Of a DNA stretch of 64,000 nt, positions 9,297 through 20,499 are shown one piece after another. The DNA is from Arachis hypogaea (taxonomy: Eukaryota; Streptophyta; Magnoliopsida; Fabales; Fabaceae), in contig NC_092052.1 of assembly GCF_003086295.3 (NCBI RefSeq), forward strand, positions 11,252,346 through 11,316,345, read 5' to 3'. How positions within the stretch are numbered: position 1 is the stretch's first letter; each line of letters opens with the position of its first letter. The notes beneath the pieces are model-generated. The model was not told the origin of the DNA, searched no databases, and saw only the letters and a program-made list of their open reading frames with translations. The position numbers and the translations under genes were made by a program.

Positions 9297-10514
9297 CTAT
9301 GAATAGAACCTCCTCAGGTTACCTGCATTTCATGTTCTCGGGATTTTTTTGCTGTCGAGCCTCTCTAACTTGTAGGCGCCTTTGCCAAGCAGTTCCCTGA
9401 TTCTGTAATGGCCTTCCTAGTTTGCTGCCATCTTTCTTTCTCCTGGGGTTGGTAGTCCGACGTCGTTACGTCGCAGGACGAGGTCTCTTTCCTCGAACTC
9501 CCTTCTGAGGACCTTGGTATTGTAACGTAGGGCTATTCTTTGTTTCAGTGCTACCTCCGATAGGTGGGCCATCTCTCTGGCCTCGTCCTCTAGGTCTTTC
9601 TCCACCGCTTCTTCTACTCCCGCCAGAAGTAGCCGCAGGCTCGGTTTGCCAATCTCTACAGGTATCACCGCATCGACCCTGTATGTTAGGCGAAGGGGGG
9701 TTTCCCCTGTGGAGCTTTGCTCGGTTGTTCGGTAGGACCAGAGGACCGAGGCGAGCTCGTCAGCCCATGCGCCTTTTTTGCTATCTAAACGCTTCTTGAG
9801 GCCTAGCAGGATGACTTTATTGGCGGACTCCACTTGTCTATTTGTCTGGGGATGTTCCACTGAGGAGAACTTCTGTTTTATCCCCAGGCCAGTGAGAAAC
9901 TCTGCGAACTTCTTGTTAGTGAATTGGGTTCCATTATCCGAGATGATAATTTTCGGGATGCCGAACCGGATTATCACCTGCCTCCACATGAACTTCCTAC
10001 AATTGGATGAGGATATGCTGGCCAGCGGTTCAGCCTCTATCCATTTGGTGTAGTAGTCGATGGAAACTATGAGGTACTTGACTTGTCCCGGGCCAACCGG
10101 GAAGGGTCCCAAGAGGTCGACTCCCCATTGTGCAAAAGGTCGGGGAGACGTCAGTAGGCTCAGCTCGGAAGCTGGCGCTCTGTGGAAGTTGGCGTTCTGT
10201 TGACACTTGGCACATTTTTTCACGAATTCTCTGGAGTCATTCATTATTGACGGCCAGTAAAACCCAGCTCGGATGAGTTTTCTTGCTAGGGCTTTGCCCC
10301 CGATGTGGTGGCCGCAGCATCCCTCATGGACTTCTCTGAGCACGTAGTCCGTCTGGGCGGGGTGAAGGCATTTCAGCAAAGGTTGGCTGAGTTCCTTTTT
10401 GAATAGCTGGTCCTGTATGACCGTGTACTTGGCAGCCTCCCTTCTCAACGCTTTGGCTTCCTTCTCATCCCCAGGGAGCTTGCCGTTTTTCAAGAAATCG
10501 GTGATGGGGTCCAT
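9297..10514 (-). pseudogene. integrase, gypsy element 1
   Basis: The N-terminal zinc motif includes HEGCCGHHIGGKALARK and CAKCQQNANFH. The catalytic core has WGVDLLGPFP (Asp), IIISDNGTQFT (Asp) and HPQTNRQVESANKVI (Glu), the D,D,E triad of retroviral-type integrases. The C-terminal part ends GERKMAAN, then a TAG at 9417-9419, and continues in frame as EGHYRIRELLGKGAYKLERL to a final stop at 9297-9299. Both internal stops replace expected Trp codons (AANW, RTWNAG). Integrase would insert the cDNA; this copy is broken. Confidence 0.85.
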
Positions 10515-11039
10515 CTAAGAGGGGCTCATCTTGGTCAGGTGTAGGGCAACCGCGGGCTCTTTCGTGATGCCTTGGATAAGGGAGCGGTTGCCGGTTCCGG
10601 GTTCTGTGCTCGCTAGCTTGGATAGGAGGTCTGCTCGTGTGTTCCTTTCCCTTGGGACGTGTTGGATCGTGACCTCCTCAAATTGTTTGCTCAGCTCTTT
10701 GACCCTTTCCAAGTATTTTTGTAGCAGCAAGTCTCTGGCTTGGTAGCTTCCATTTACTTGCGCGGTGATGACCTGCGAGTCGCTGCATACTTCCATCTTC
10801 GTGGCCCTGAATTCCCGAGCTAAAGCCAAGTTCCCCAGGAGGGCATCGTATTCTGCTTGGTTATTTGATACGGGAAACTCGAAATTAACCGACTGCTCGT
10901 AAATGACTCCGGCCGGGCTTTCTAGGATGATCTCGGCTCCCCCGGACGTCTGGTTGGAAGCTCCGTCCACGTGGAGCTTCCACCGTGTGCCCGTGTCCTC
11001 GGTTGGATCTCCGGTTACTTCCACTAGGAAGTCTGCCAT
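10515..11039 (-). pseudogene. RNase H domain, gypsy element 1
   Basis: The fragment opens with ADFLVEVTGDP, then WKLHVDGASNQTSGGAEIIL (first catalytic Asp), SNNQAEYDALLGNL (Glu), CSDSQVITAQVNG (Asp) and RNTRADLLSKLAS (the closing His/Asp motif appears as ADLLSKLA). This is the RNase H-like domain that lies between RT and integrase in Ty3/gypsy pol and removes RNA from the hybrid. It ends at a TAG (10515-10517) before MDPI, where a Trp codon is usual. Confidence 0.8.
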
Positions 11040-12392
11040 TGCTTGTGCCTTAATCGCGTGTCGGGGTTCATAGCTCAGATCGTATTGGGACAGCTCGATG
11101 GCCTAGGTCATCATCCTTCCCGCCAGGTAAGGTTTTTGGAGCACCTGACGGATCCCCTGATCCGTTCTTACGACCACCTGGTGGCCCTGGAAGTATTGTC
11201 GTAGCCTGCGAGAAGAGGTCAAGAGCGCTAGTGCCAGTTTCTCCAGCTTGATGTACCTAAGTTCTGCCCCCTTGCAGTGCTCTACTCACGAAGTAAATTG
11301 GTTGCTGGGCCTTCCCTTCTTCTCGTACTAGCACCGCTGCAAGCGCTCCTTCTGTTATGGCTAGGTATAGGTAAAGTGGTTCTCCGGCTCTGGGCTTCCC
11401 GAGCACAGGGGGTGCTGCTAGGATTTCTTTGAAGTGGTTGAATGCTTCCTCGCACGCAGGAGTCCATTCAAATGCTATTCCCTTCTTCATCAGGTTGAAG
11501 AAGGGTAGGGCCTTTGCTGCCGATGCACCGAGGAATCGGGACAACGCGGTGAGCCTACCTGCCAACCGCTGGACATCTTTGATGCAACCCGGACTCCTCA
11601 TCTGGAGTATCGCTTGGCACTTTTCGGGGTTGGCTTCCACTCCCCTTTGGGTTATCATGAACCCAGGAACTTTCTGGCCTCCATGGCAAAGGCGCACTTA
11701 AGTGGGTTGAGCCTCATGCCGTGTTGTCGGAGGGACGCGAACACATTCTCCAGGTCGCTTATGAGATCCTCAGGTCGGGTGGTCTTTGCAAGGATATCGT
11801 CCACATAGACTTTCACCGTCTTACCGATGAGATTGCTGAATATTTTGTTCATCAGCCTCTGGTATGTTGCCCCCGGGTTTTTCAGGCCGAAAGGCATCAC
11901 CTTGTAGCAGTAGGTCCCTCCTGGCGTTATGAACGCCATTTTGTCCTCATATGGCCGGTGCATCAGTATCTGATTGTAGCCGGAGTAGGCATCCATGAAG
12001 CTTAGATACCGGTACCCCGCGGCCGCGTCAACGAGTGCGTCGATGTTGGGGAGGGGGTAGCAATCCTTGGGACATGCCTTGTTGAGATCAGAGTAGTCCA
12101 CACACATCCTCCATCTCCCATTGTGCTTTTTTACCAGGACCACATTTGATAACCAGGTAGAGTAGTCCAGTTCCCGGATAAACCCTGCTTCAAGGAGGCT
12201 GGCCGTTTGTCTGGCCACTTCCTCTGCCCTTTCCTGAGACATTTTTCTTCTTCTTTGAGCCACTGGTTTGGCTTTCGGCCTGATGGATAGGTGGTGTGAC
12301 ATGAGTCCGGAGTCTATCCCCGACATATTGGCAGGTGTCCAGGCGAACAGATCGTCGTTGGCTCTGATCATTTCCATCAAGGGCTCTTTCAA
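11040..12392 (-). pseudogene. reverse transcriptase and RNase H (N-part), gypsy element 1
   Basis: It begins with the linker NDDLFAWTPANMSGID and runs through reverse transcriptase: WRMCVDYSDLNKACPKD, YLSFMDAYSGYNQI, MPFGLKNPGATYQRLM and the catalytic YVDDIL. At about 11680 the frame shifts, splitting FLGFMITQRG. The RT connection region then reads in another frame as far as about 11257 (ALQGGRT), where it shifts back, and a TAG lies at 11103-11105 (MMT-stop-AIEL). The two indels compensate, so downstream RNase H is again in the gag frame. The enzyme is inactive as it stands. Confidence 0.85.
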
Positions 12393-13610
12393 TTAGTGGG
12401 GAAGGTTCCTATTTACGAACGTGAACTTTTTCTCCGTGTTACCGACCCTAAACTTTTCCAGGTCTCCTTCTGGTTCGGGCCTGGGCTTGTCGTCAATTCT
12501 GGCATCCAAGTCGGCGAGAAATACCCCCGATGCTTCCCTAGATTTCTTTCTTAACGAGAGACTGGCGTTGTCGCAAGCGACTGCCATTTCAAGGTCTCCC
12601 TTCACAGATCCTACTGACCCTTCTTCAGTTATGAACTTCATTACCAACATCCTTGTGCTGATGACTCCTCCTAGGTCGTTGATAGTCTTTCTCCCCAGGA
12701 TGATGTTGTAGGCGGTGGAGTCTCGTAGGATCACGAACTCGGCCATTATCGTTCTTCTCCCCTGGCCTTGTCCCAATGAGGTCGGCAGGGTAATTATGCC
12801 ATCTGGCTTGATGAAATGGTCGTCGAGCCCTACGACGCCGTGCTGGTGAGTCTGTAGGTCGGTGTCCCTTAGGCCTAAAGCGTCGAACACATTGCGGAAC
12901 ATGATGTTCGAGTCTGCCCCCGTATCTACAAGGATTCGCTTGACGAGACTGGTTCCTACTCTGGCCGTTATGACCATGGGAGGGCTTTCTCCGACCTCGT
13001 CGAACCATTGATCCTCCGGGCCAAATGAAATGGGTGGGTGCTTCGTCGTGCTTCGTGTAGAGGACGAGGAGATCGACAGAACTTTGGCGTCTTTCCGATG
13101 TGCCGACCTTGACCTAGGTGCCGCATTCCTGGCTGTTACCACGTTCACTATGGTGAAGCCTTGGTCGTCGTCCTCCGGTTCTTGGCGTCGCTTGGCTGCC
13201 CGAGTCCTGTCTTCGCCGTCGTGGTCGCGATTCCGTCGTCTCAGCTCTCTAATGAGGTGGGAGAATTCAGCTAGCTTTCCATCCCTGATCGCTTGTTCTA
13301 ATGCGTCCTGCAGGTCGAAGTAATCCTGTGTCTTGTGCCCATAGCCCTTGTGATAGTCACAGTAGAGGCTTCGATTTCCCCCTGTTCGTTCCTTTAGTGG
13401 CCGGGGCTTCGATAAGATCCCCTTTTCGGCGATTTTTTGATAAACTTCCATGATTGGTGCGGTGAGGGGAGTGTAATTGGTGAACTTTCCGACACGAGGA
13501 AACGGTCTGGATGCCTTGGTCGGACCGCCATCCCTGGCGTGTTCCTTTCGTCCTTCTCTGCTTTCGCGGTGCCGGTCTTGGTGGTAAGAGGGCTGCCGTT
13601 TGGCGGCCAC
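12393..13610 (-). pseudogene. gag C-terminus and aspartic protease, gypsy element 1
   Basis: This is the same frame as the upstream gag after its stop. Early residues hold a basic linker. Near 80-100 there is a zinc-knuckle-like CDYHKGYGHKTQDYFDL in which the expected third Cys is Tyr. About residues 230-345 form the retropepsin-like protease with active site LVDTGADSNIMF and the later ILGRKTINDLGGVIST. The protease cleaves the polyprotein. A TAA at 12393-12395 separates it from reverse transcriptase; the next codons (LKEPLMEMI) continue in the same frame, so this is one interrupted polyprotein. Confidence 0.85.
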
Positions 13611-13664
13611 GACTTGGCTAACTTTTTCGTCGTTGATGTACTCCTTGGTTACACATTGGATCTC

Positions 13665-14618
13665 CTACATGGTCCACACCGGCTTTGTGGTGAGGTGCTT
13701 TCTGAAGTCCTCGTTCAGGAGTCCGTTTGTCAGGCACAAGCTCGCAACTGAGTCCGTCAGCCCGTCTATTTCCAGGCACTCGTCGTTGAATCGGTCTAGG
13801 TATTTCCTGGTCGGCTCTCCAGGCCCCTGGGTCACTCCAAGCAGGTTGATTGGGTGTTTTTCTTTTGCAAATCTGGTCGTGAATTGGGCTAGGAAGGCAT
13901 GGCTGATGTCCGCAAAACTGGTCACTGAGCCCTGCGGGAGGTTATTGAACCACCGTATTGCAGGTCCCGCCAGTGTGACCGGGAAAGCGTGGCACCTTAC
14001 CTCGTCTCCCACTCCCTCCAGGTTCATCCTGGCCTCAAAGGCCGTGAGGTGCTTCAGCGGGTCTTGCGTTCCATCATACATCATGTCCGTTGGCTTGTCA
14101 AAATGTTTTGGCAGCTGGACCTCGAGGATGGAACGATGAAATGGGGTCGCTCCCATTATCACGGGTCCCCGCGTTCTCGTTGTTCTCCCTTCGTCGTCCT
14201 CCTGACGAGTCTCCTCGTGGTTGCGATCCGCGGTACGCCGCCTCTCGTGCCTGGCGTAGATGAGGGAGTCATGGCGTCTTCTCGCGCGTCCTCTTTCCCT
14301 GGCGCTCTCGGATTCAGCCTGAGGGCTGGCTGTGCGTCTGGAATGGCTCCTTGAGTGGGAATGAGAGTGGCTTTGCTCTGGGGTGTGCTGGTCGTGTTCC
14401 CGGTCTGCTAGCCGGCGTTCTAAGTCTTGCATCCTGTGGCGTAGTTCCTGCATTATTCTGGCGTGGTTGTCGCCAGTTCCCCCGAAAGGGCGTCTCTCGA
14501 GAGATCGGGTGGTACGTCTTGGAGGGGACCTAGTGCGCGGTCGGGGAGAAGTCGCGGAGGGTTCCCCTCTGCGTTCGGTCTCGCTGCCTGTCCCTCCTGG
14601 GCCCAAAACAACGTCCAT
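13665..14618 (-). pseudogene. gag of gypsy element 1 (capsid part)
   Basis: The open frame of 317 residues starts about 35 bases inside the PBS. Residues 1-150 are Arg/Ser/Glu-rich, with a Ser-His/Ser-Arg repeat near 83-95 (SHSHSHSRSHSR). From about 155 comes the conserved retrotransposon gag domain, with landmarks LPKHFDKPTDMMYDGTQDP, then AIRWFNNLPQGSVTSFADIS and RKYLDRFNDECLEI. Gag packages the element RNA into virus-like particles. A TAG at 13665-13667 interrupts it where the family normally continues (probably a former CAG). The frame then reopens into the zinc knuckle and protease part. Confidence 0.85.
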
Positions 14619-14652
14619 CCAAGCGACTAGGCGTCCCCACAGACGACGCCAA

Positions 14653-15018
14653 TGTTCGGTAAGTCGGGTACCGGACGGGTTGGATCGATATCCTGATCAG
14701 CAAGGGGGAAGTCGTCAGGTCGTACGTCTCTGGACTGAGGGTAGGCGAGGTCCCGAGCTCTTCGAATGTGAAAAGGGGGTGTCACCTGCAAAGACACTCC
14801 GACGCTCAAGTCAGTGAAGTGTGCATGCGAGTAAGGATTGAGTGGTATCTGACGTACCTTGGGGGAAGGGTAGGTCCTTCCCCATTTATACCGTGTCAGA
14901 GGTGGGCCCTGCAAGGACAGGCCCACCTTCTTCGATACCTCCCTTGCACAACTGTGGCGAAGCTGTCAGGGACGCGTGTCCGGGTCGGGCCGGCCCACAT
15001 TCAGTTTGGGCCAGGCCG

Positions 15019-15022
<4 letters not shown>
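14653..15022 (-). repeat. 5' LTR of gypsy element 1
   Basis: It is the partner of the left LTR. On the plus strand it starts tgttcggtaagtcggg and ends about ggccgcaa, where it merges into the AT microsatellite. It lies immediately outside the PBS. Confidence 0.85.

Positions 15023-15062
<40 letters not shown>
15023..15062. repeat. (AT)n microsatellite, right target of gypsy element
   Basis: A TA/AT run directly follows the 5' LTR of the gypsy element and mirrors the one at 5926-5947. Confidence 0.85.
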
Positions 15063-15067
<5 letters not shown>

Positions 15068-17984
15068 TTATCTCTATTTTTATTATCTTTAATTTTTAAA
15101 TAAAACAAATATTAAAAATATTTTGTCTCAAAAGAAAGGTATCAGAAAATGGCATAATATTTTCAATCTCATGTGTGTAATATAAGCTTCCTAGATAGGT
15201 TCTTTATAGTGGGGATCTATCAAGCAAGCATCACAATCAGGCAATGCCCCAAAGCTAGGCTACAATGGGTGTATTGGTCTTCAAAGAAGATTCCATAGAT
15301 AGAACTATATAATTATTATAATTATATGCATTATTATGTAGCATTATATTCTTAGGTCTAATATTGATGGACACCCTTCACCAGCTGCTGAATCTATCAT
15401 TGGGGCCAAGACTTGAATTTTTCTTTCTTTGTGCCTGCCATTACTCTCTGCTTTGTTTCCATCATGCAAGGACTCTACATACTTCAACTTATGAGAAGAT
15501 ATCAATGAAATCTGTCAACTCTTTTCTTTAAAAAAAAAAAAAGAAAAATATTTTAATTAGCTGATGCCACTTAGGACTACTGATTTGCTTGAGGTGATGA
15601 CAAGGACGGATTGCCAACCAAAAGAATAAAATCATTTTCATATCAAAAGCTCAAATTTATCTTAGGTTAAATTATGTAAATGGAGATTTAAGTTATATAT
15701 ATATATATATAAACCAGAGTATAATGATGATTATATTCTTCAGTATAATTTTTAGTAGTTGTGCAACAAACATTATCCTCAAAGAAATGCTAGTTCATAC
15801 TTTTTATATATATATAAAAAAAATACCACACCAATAGTTGCAACTTTATTTGTGTGGATGTCCCAAAATATTTTCTTTTATTAGTTGAATTAATATACAA
15901 CAACAATTTAAGCCTTTTCCTAATCAATAGATTGGGTTAGCATACTTTATAAATCTTGAAAATTTGATCATATATAGTCCACACAACATCATTGACTATT
16001 CACTTGAGAGACAATACAATAATATATTACAGGAAGTTAAGTACATGATGTCACTATCCTCACCAAGCTATGGGAATTAGAGGACGTATATACAAATAAA
16101 AATAGCTTCCCAAAACTTAATAAATTAGAAACATAGGGGATATGATAGGAGATAGGACAGACACAAGAGAACCATTAGAATACTATTAAAATTTATTGAT
16201 TTTTATTATCATTTTTAGCTATGAATTTAATTTTTTATTTGATAATTCAATAACAATTTTAACTCACATTTTAAATATTAATAATTAATTAATAATTAAA
16301 AAATGATAAATTCTAATGAATTTTTAGTATTTTTTAACATAGAAAATTTCAATTCATCCGTCTTTGCTTCGATTAATATATAAAACATTACGACACAAAT
16401 TGGATCAAAACCAGTGTTGATTATTCTCCTTTTTCTCTTGCAATCAGCCGGCGATCATTATTCTGAGAGGATCTAATACAATTGATTTAATAAAATAATG
16501 TCAACTGGTTTACTATATAAGGAGTTTTAATAACCTGTTTACTGGGGTATATTCCAAAAATGGATCTAATACAATTTTTCATAGAGGAATATTAGAGGCT
16601 AGTAGATTTTGTGATTTGTAACTATTAATTAATTATTAATAATATTTTTAATAGGGTGAGATTATATTTAATGGTAGAGAATTATTCATTTTTTTTAATG
16701 ATTAAATATTAGCCAAATTTTAATAAAAGTGCTGCTCCTAAACTACTGAATTCTTTTTTATTATTTTGTTTCATGTTATATTTGTTGGTATGCTGATTTT
16801 ATATCATCCAGTGCATCCACCTATTTATAGAATTTGTGTGACTAATCCTTATATTTTAATAAAAATAAAAATATTTTATTATTTAATTTTATAAAAAAGT
16901 TTAAATATTTTTTTAGACAAAAATTATTCTTTTAAATTTGTTAAAATTTAAAATTCAATTAATTTTAATTAATTTTAAAATTTTAGATTTTAAATAATTA
17001 AAAAATAAAACAAAAATACATCTAAAAAATAAAAAAAGTTATTCATCTTTTTTAATGTTTCAGTGTTCTTTCTTCGTCTCCGTCTCTACTCCTCCTTTAG
17101 AGTTAGGGGTGGCAATGGATAGGAATGGTTTGAACCCAATTATAATTCTATCAACGGGTTAAATTTGTTACTAAAATTCAACCATACCTTACCCACGGAT
17201 TGAAAGTAACCCAACCTTAACCCAAACCTCGGTCAAGCCACTTGCGAATATCTTACTCTACCCGTAGATTTTCACAAATATGCAATGTTATTATATAACC
17301 AAATGAACTTTTCCATAAATAAAAAAGTCAATACAAACAATATAATTATTTCACAAACAATACAATCGTTCTTTAAACAACATAACCATCAATTATTCAA
17401 TTCTACATAAAAGTTTTTACTTAAATTAATAATACAAACATAAATAAAATATTTTAATATGATGTATTTATATATTACTAAAATAAAATTAATTTTTATA
17501 TAAACAAAAATATTAAATTATTAATTAATGATTTTGTTTAATCAATAAAGATGTTAAGCGCAAGTTCATCGTCGCACCAAGAATATCCCACTCTCTCCTT
17601 GATTCTGCTATCTCTGTTGACTCTGTGATTACAAATTTGAGTTGTTGGTGGCAGGGACGCCACGCCAATTGCTCATACAATTACTAATTGAAATTTCTTC
17701 GAACCGAACATAATTTCAATCATATGATTGTTTGAATTTTAATAATTTTTTTTCTTTGGTTCAATATCTTTATTTTATTTTTTTATTTTGCCAAAAATTT
17801 ACAATATGGTGATTATACTTTAACTTTCTATAATTATGATTATTGAATTTCACTGCTAGAATTTCTTTCAGCTGAATTTTATTAATGATGAGAATTCGAG
17901 TTTGTAAAGGTTCAATTTTGTATTTTCAAATATCTCAAGCGCATCATGTATTTGTTTCTTCGTAAACACGTATTTTTTAAATTA
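15063..17984. other. long AT-rich intergenic stretch
   Basis: No coding region can be supported. Short TA runs occur near 15695 and 15806. A segment at 17104-17290 (ggggtggcaatgg..., acccaa-rich) resembles a common legume dispersed repeat, but I cannot find its other end. Confidence 0.5.
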
Positions 17985-18240
17985 TATTGACAATTTTTTT
18001 TACTATAAAAAAAATAATTTATATTTTTAAATATAGATAAAACTATAGTATAATATTCAATTATTGAATTTTATAATATTTTTTAAAATTATAGGAGCGA
18101 GACACGCCTCCACATATTGTATATTTTAAAATATAGGCGCCTTGTCTTTGTTCCGCTCTCATAATTCTAAACAACACCACAAAATTCAACAATTGAATAT
18201 TACATCAAAGTTTTTTTAATATTAAAAAAAATTACCCATT
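17985..18240. repeat. foldback/MITE-like palindrome
   Basis: Imperfect inverted arms are visible at about 18040-18108 and 18136-18213, for example tataatattcaattattgaa against ttcaacaattgaatattaca. The GC-bearing inner ends (gagcgagacacgcc against ggcgccttgtctttgttccg) flank a short loop. T/A-rich outer arms extend it to about 17985 and 18240. No target duplication was identified. Confidence 0.6.
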
Positions 18241-19365
18241 TAAGTAACATGTTTACTGGTATATATTCCAAGTAATTGACATACTATAACAAACTGAAAT
18301 AAACTTTTTTCTTTTGATTAACAAAATATTAGATAGGGAAATAATAATTGATATGATCCTTTTTTTAAGAGTTTTTTATAATTTAAACTCCTAATCTTAT
18401 AAGATAAAATCATTAAAAATTCAGCCTAAATATTCCCCATTAAACTAATTCAATGATCAAAGTGCAGTAACTCAAATTTTATTAAACTTTATTTGGTCGA
18501 CAGCTTTATTATATGATGGATGACATCCCGTGAGTTGATATATATGGATAATGCTTTACAAGCAGAAAAGAAAGCCTCAAAGATTGTATTCCCTGAACCT
18601 GAGCATTGCCTTTTAAAGCAAAGATTCGATAAATGTTGCTACAAATTAATGATGCATCATGCATGGAACCCCAAATTAAAGCAAAACCCTACAAATCCAG
18701 AGTTGTCATTTATATATATATTTCTTTTACACGTTCTCTCACCTTCAAATCAATCAGATGATTATTGCATGCATAAAGTTCAAATAGTTTTGGAGACCTG
18801 TATTTCGACTAGGCTTTAGCCTTTAGGACCATCTTCTGATTCCCATCTTTTTAAATTCTCCTCTTCTTATCATAGGGTAATTTAACAGGTAATGAATTCA
18901 TACATAAAGTTAAGAGGGGTAACTCGTCTCTCATTATCTTCCAAATCAGATGAAATTGGGACAGGTTGACTTTAGTTTTGCCTTTTGTATGCTTTCAATT
19001 TACTCCAAGTATAGTTGAGTGCAATTCAAACACTAACTACTAGAATTTATAGATTAGGATTGTTTTGCTGACTACTATTCCAAAAACATTTGTTATTGTT
19101 TTTAAAGCAGTAAATTTTCAAGTTTGAGAGTTTCGTGTGTGTAAATATAAGGGTTAGTATCAAATGAAAATAATATCGATCTAATTAAATATTATTTTGG
19201 GAAATAATCTTTTGTTCGTATAACTTTTCAAAACAATCAACTATTGGATTAGAAGTTTATATGTTATAAATAATCTTTATTAGAAAATTTCATGTCAACT
19301 AAAAATTGATTATACTTTTTATATACTTGAAAATCAACGTAATATATTTGTAAGGCATTTAGATG
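18241..19365. other. non-coding stretch
   Basis: A 99-residue open frame at 18520-18819 has no recognisable domain and no gene context, so I do not call it. The phrase tttactggtatatattccaa near 18252 also occurs, slightly changed, near 16540. Confidence 0.4.
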
Positions 19366-19607
19366 CATAACCAGCCAGCATTTAGATGCATCCTCATCTT
19401 TGTAAAGCAAATTAAAGCACCATTATCATGGATAAATTAGACTAGTGAATAACATTTTGAAATATTGAAGCAGCACAGTATAAATTATGAAATCTTTATT
19501 CAACCCACATTTATCCTAAAATATCAAGAAATCACAGCATTCAACATATTTAACCATAAAAAGAAAAAAAAAAATTAAGAAGTTTAACGAAGAACAATTC
19601 TGTTTCA
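19366..19607. repeat. duplicate of the SYP31/32 3'-flank
   Basis: About 240 bases here (cataaccagccagc ... aattctgtttcac) match 45017-45292, downstream of the syntaxin gene, in the same orientation with small indels. Shared phrases include cagcacagtataaatta and ttcaacccacattta. Only flanking sequence is copied; no syntaxin exon is seen at this site. Confidence 0.8.
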
Positions 19608-19918
19608 CAGGTTAAATTCAAAGAAATAAATTATGAGATTTGCACCTAAGAGAACTAACTAACTTTGAATTAGAAACTAAAACAGAGAAGTTATGTTATA
19701 ACAATTCTATATTGGTTTGGTTCAAACTTACATAATAAGGAGTTAGGACTATCTATAGTTTACAGCAGAACCAATATGTTCAATGGCATCAAAGCAGCTG
19801 CAAAATTCACATTTTATTTTTTATTTCATATAAAGAAAGAAAGAAGTGATGAACAGAGTCTTTGTTTCTATATGAAAAGGAATCTTTTTTATGTAACTGC
19901 TAGAACTTAAGAAGGAGG

Positions 19919-20467
19919 TGTTGGAATAAATTAATTTCAATAACCCAGATCATTCATATTAAATCACCAAAAATATAACATAATCGGAAGCGTATCTTTA
20001 CTCATAAAAGTTAGAATTTGATGGAAGAATTTGGATCTTGTAATTCTTTCGATCTTCCTCAACCAAAGCCTTCTGTATTCCTAGGCGGCTGAACTGCAAC
20101 TCTTTTGATGGGGAAAAAGCAACAAAGGCGGCTTTGGTATATTGGAGACCGAAACCCTGAAGGCCTATTTATATTTGAGCATGGCACCCATTAAACCCCT
20201 AAGCCCAAATAAAATAGTATCTAAAGTCCAAAAGATAATATATCTAAAATCCAAAAGATAATTATCTAAAGAACAAAAGACAATATCTTGTTTTATTCTC
20301 ATTTAATTCCAAATCAAAAGTAATAATGACTTATTCAATTAGCATTTATAACAATAAATGAGATTATTATTATATAAGTCATTTAATTTGAAATAGCATA
20401 ATTTGTGATTATAATTAATATATGTATTGCCCACAAATAAGTTAGGAAATTAAATAATTTCCTAACA
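19919..20467 (-). repeat. 3' LTR of copia A
   Basis: It opens TGTTGGAATAAATT and ends TTTCCTAACA on the plus strand. It pairs with 25641-26189 and borders the PPT. Confidence 0.95.
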
Positions 20468-20499
20468 ATCTCCCACTTGGGCTATATATATATTCTTTC

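Larger units (their letters stand above)
5949..15022 (-). mobile_element. Ty3/gypsy (Tat lineage) element with antisense gene
   Basis: Two LTRs of about 370 bases (5949-6321 and 14653-15022) enclose gag, protease, reverse transcriptase, RNase H and integrase, all on the minus strand in that order, so the right LTR is the 5' one. Next to it, read on the minus strand, is TGGCGTCGTCTGTGGGGAC (14633-14651), the usual PBS form of this lineage. Next to the 3' LTR is a G-rich PPT (GTCGGGGGCAC). Gag and pol lie in the same frame but are broken by at least six stops and a pair of frameshifts, so the element is dead. Between pol and the 3' LTR lies about 3 kb holding a plus-strand, intron-containing ORF. 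Extra ORFs of this kind are known in the Tat lineage. Confidence 0.9.

Noticed and set aside
14627..15063. Open frames within the gypsy LTRs, some with Ile-Tyr runs
   Set aside because: They are LTR sequence and microsatellite translated by chance.
17104..17290. Possible hAT-like element starting taggggtggcaa
   Set aside because: The opposite inverted end and a target duplication could not be found.
18520..18819. 99-residue open frame
   Set aside because: No domain, no splice or promoter context, AT-rich surroundings; insufficient support for a gene.
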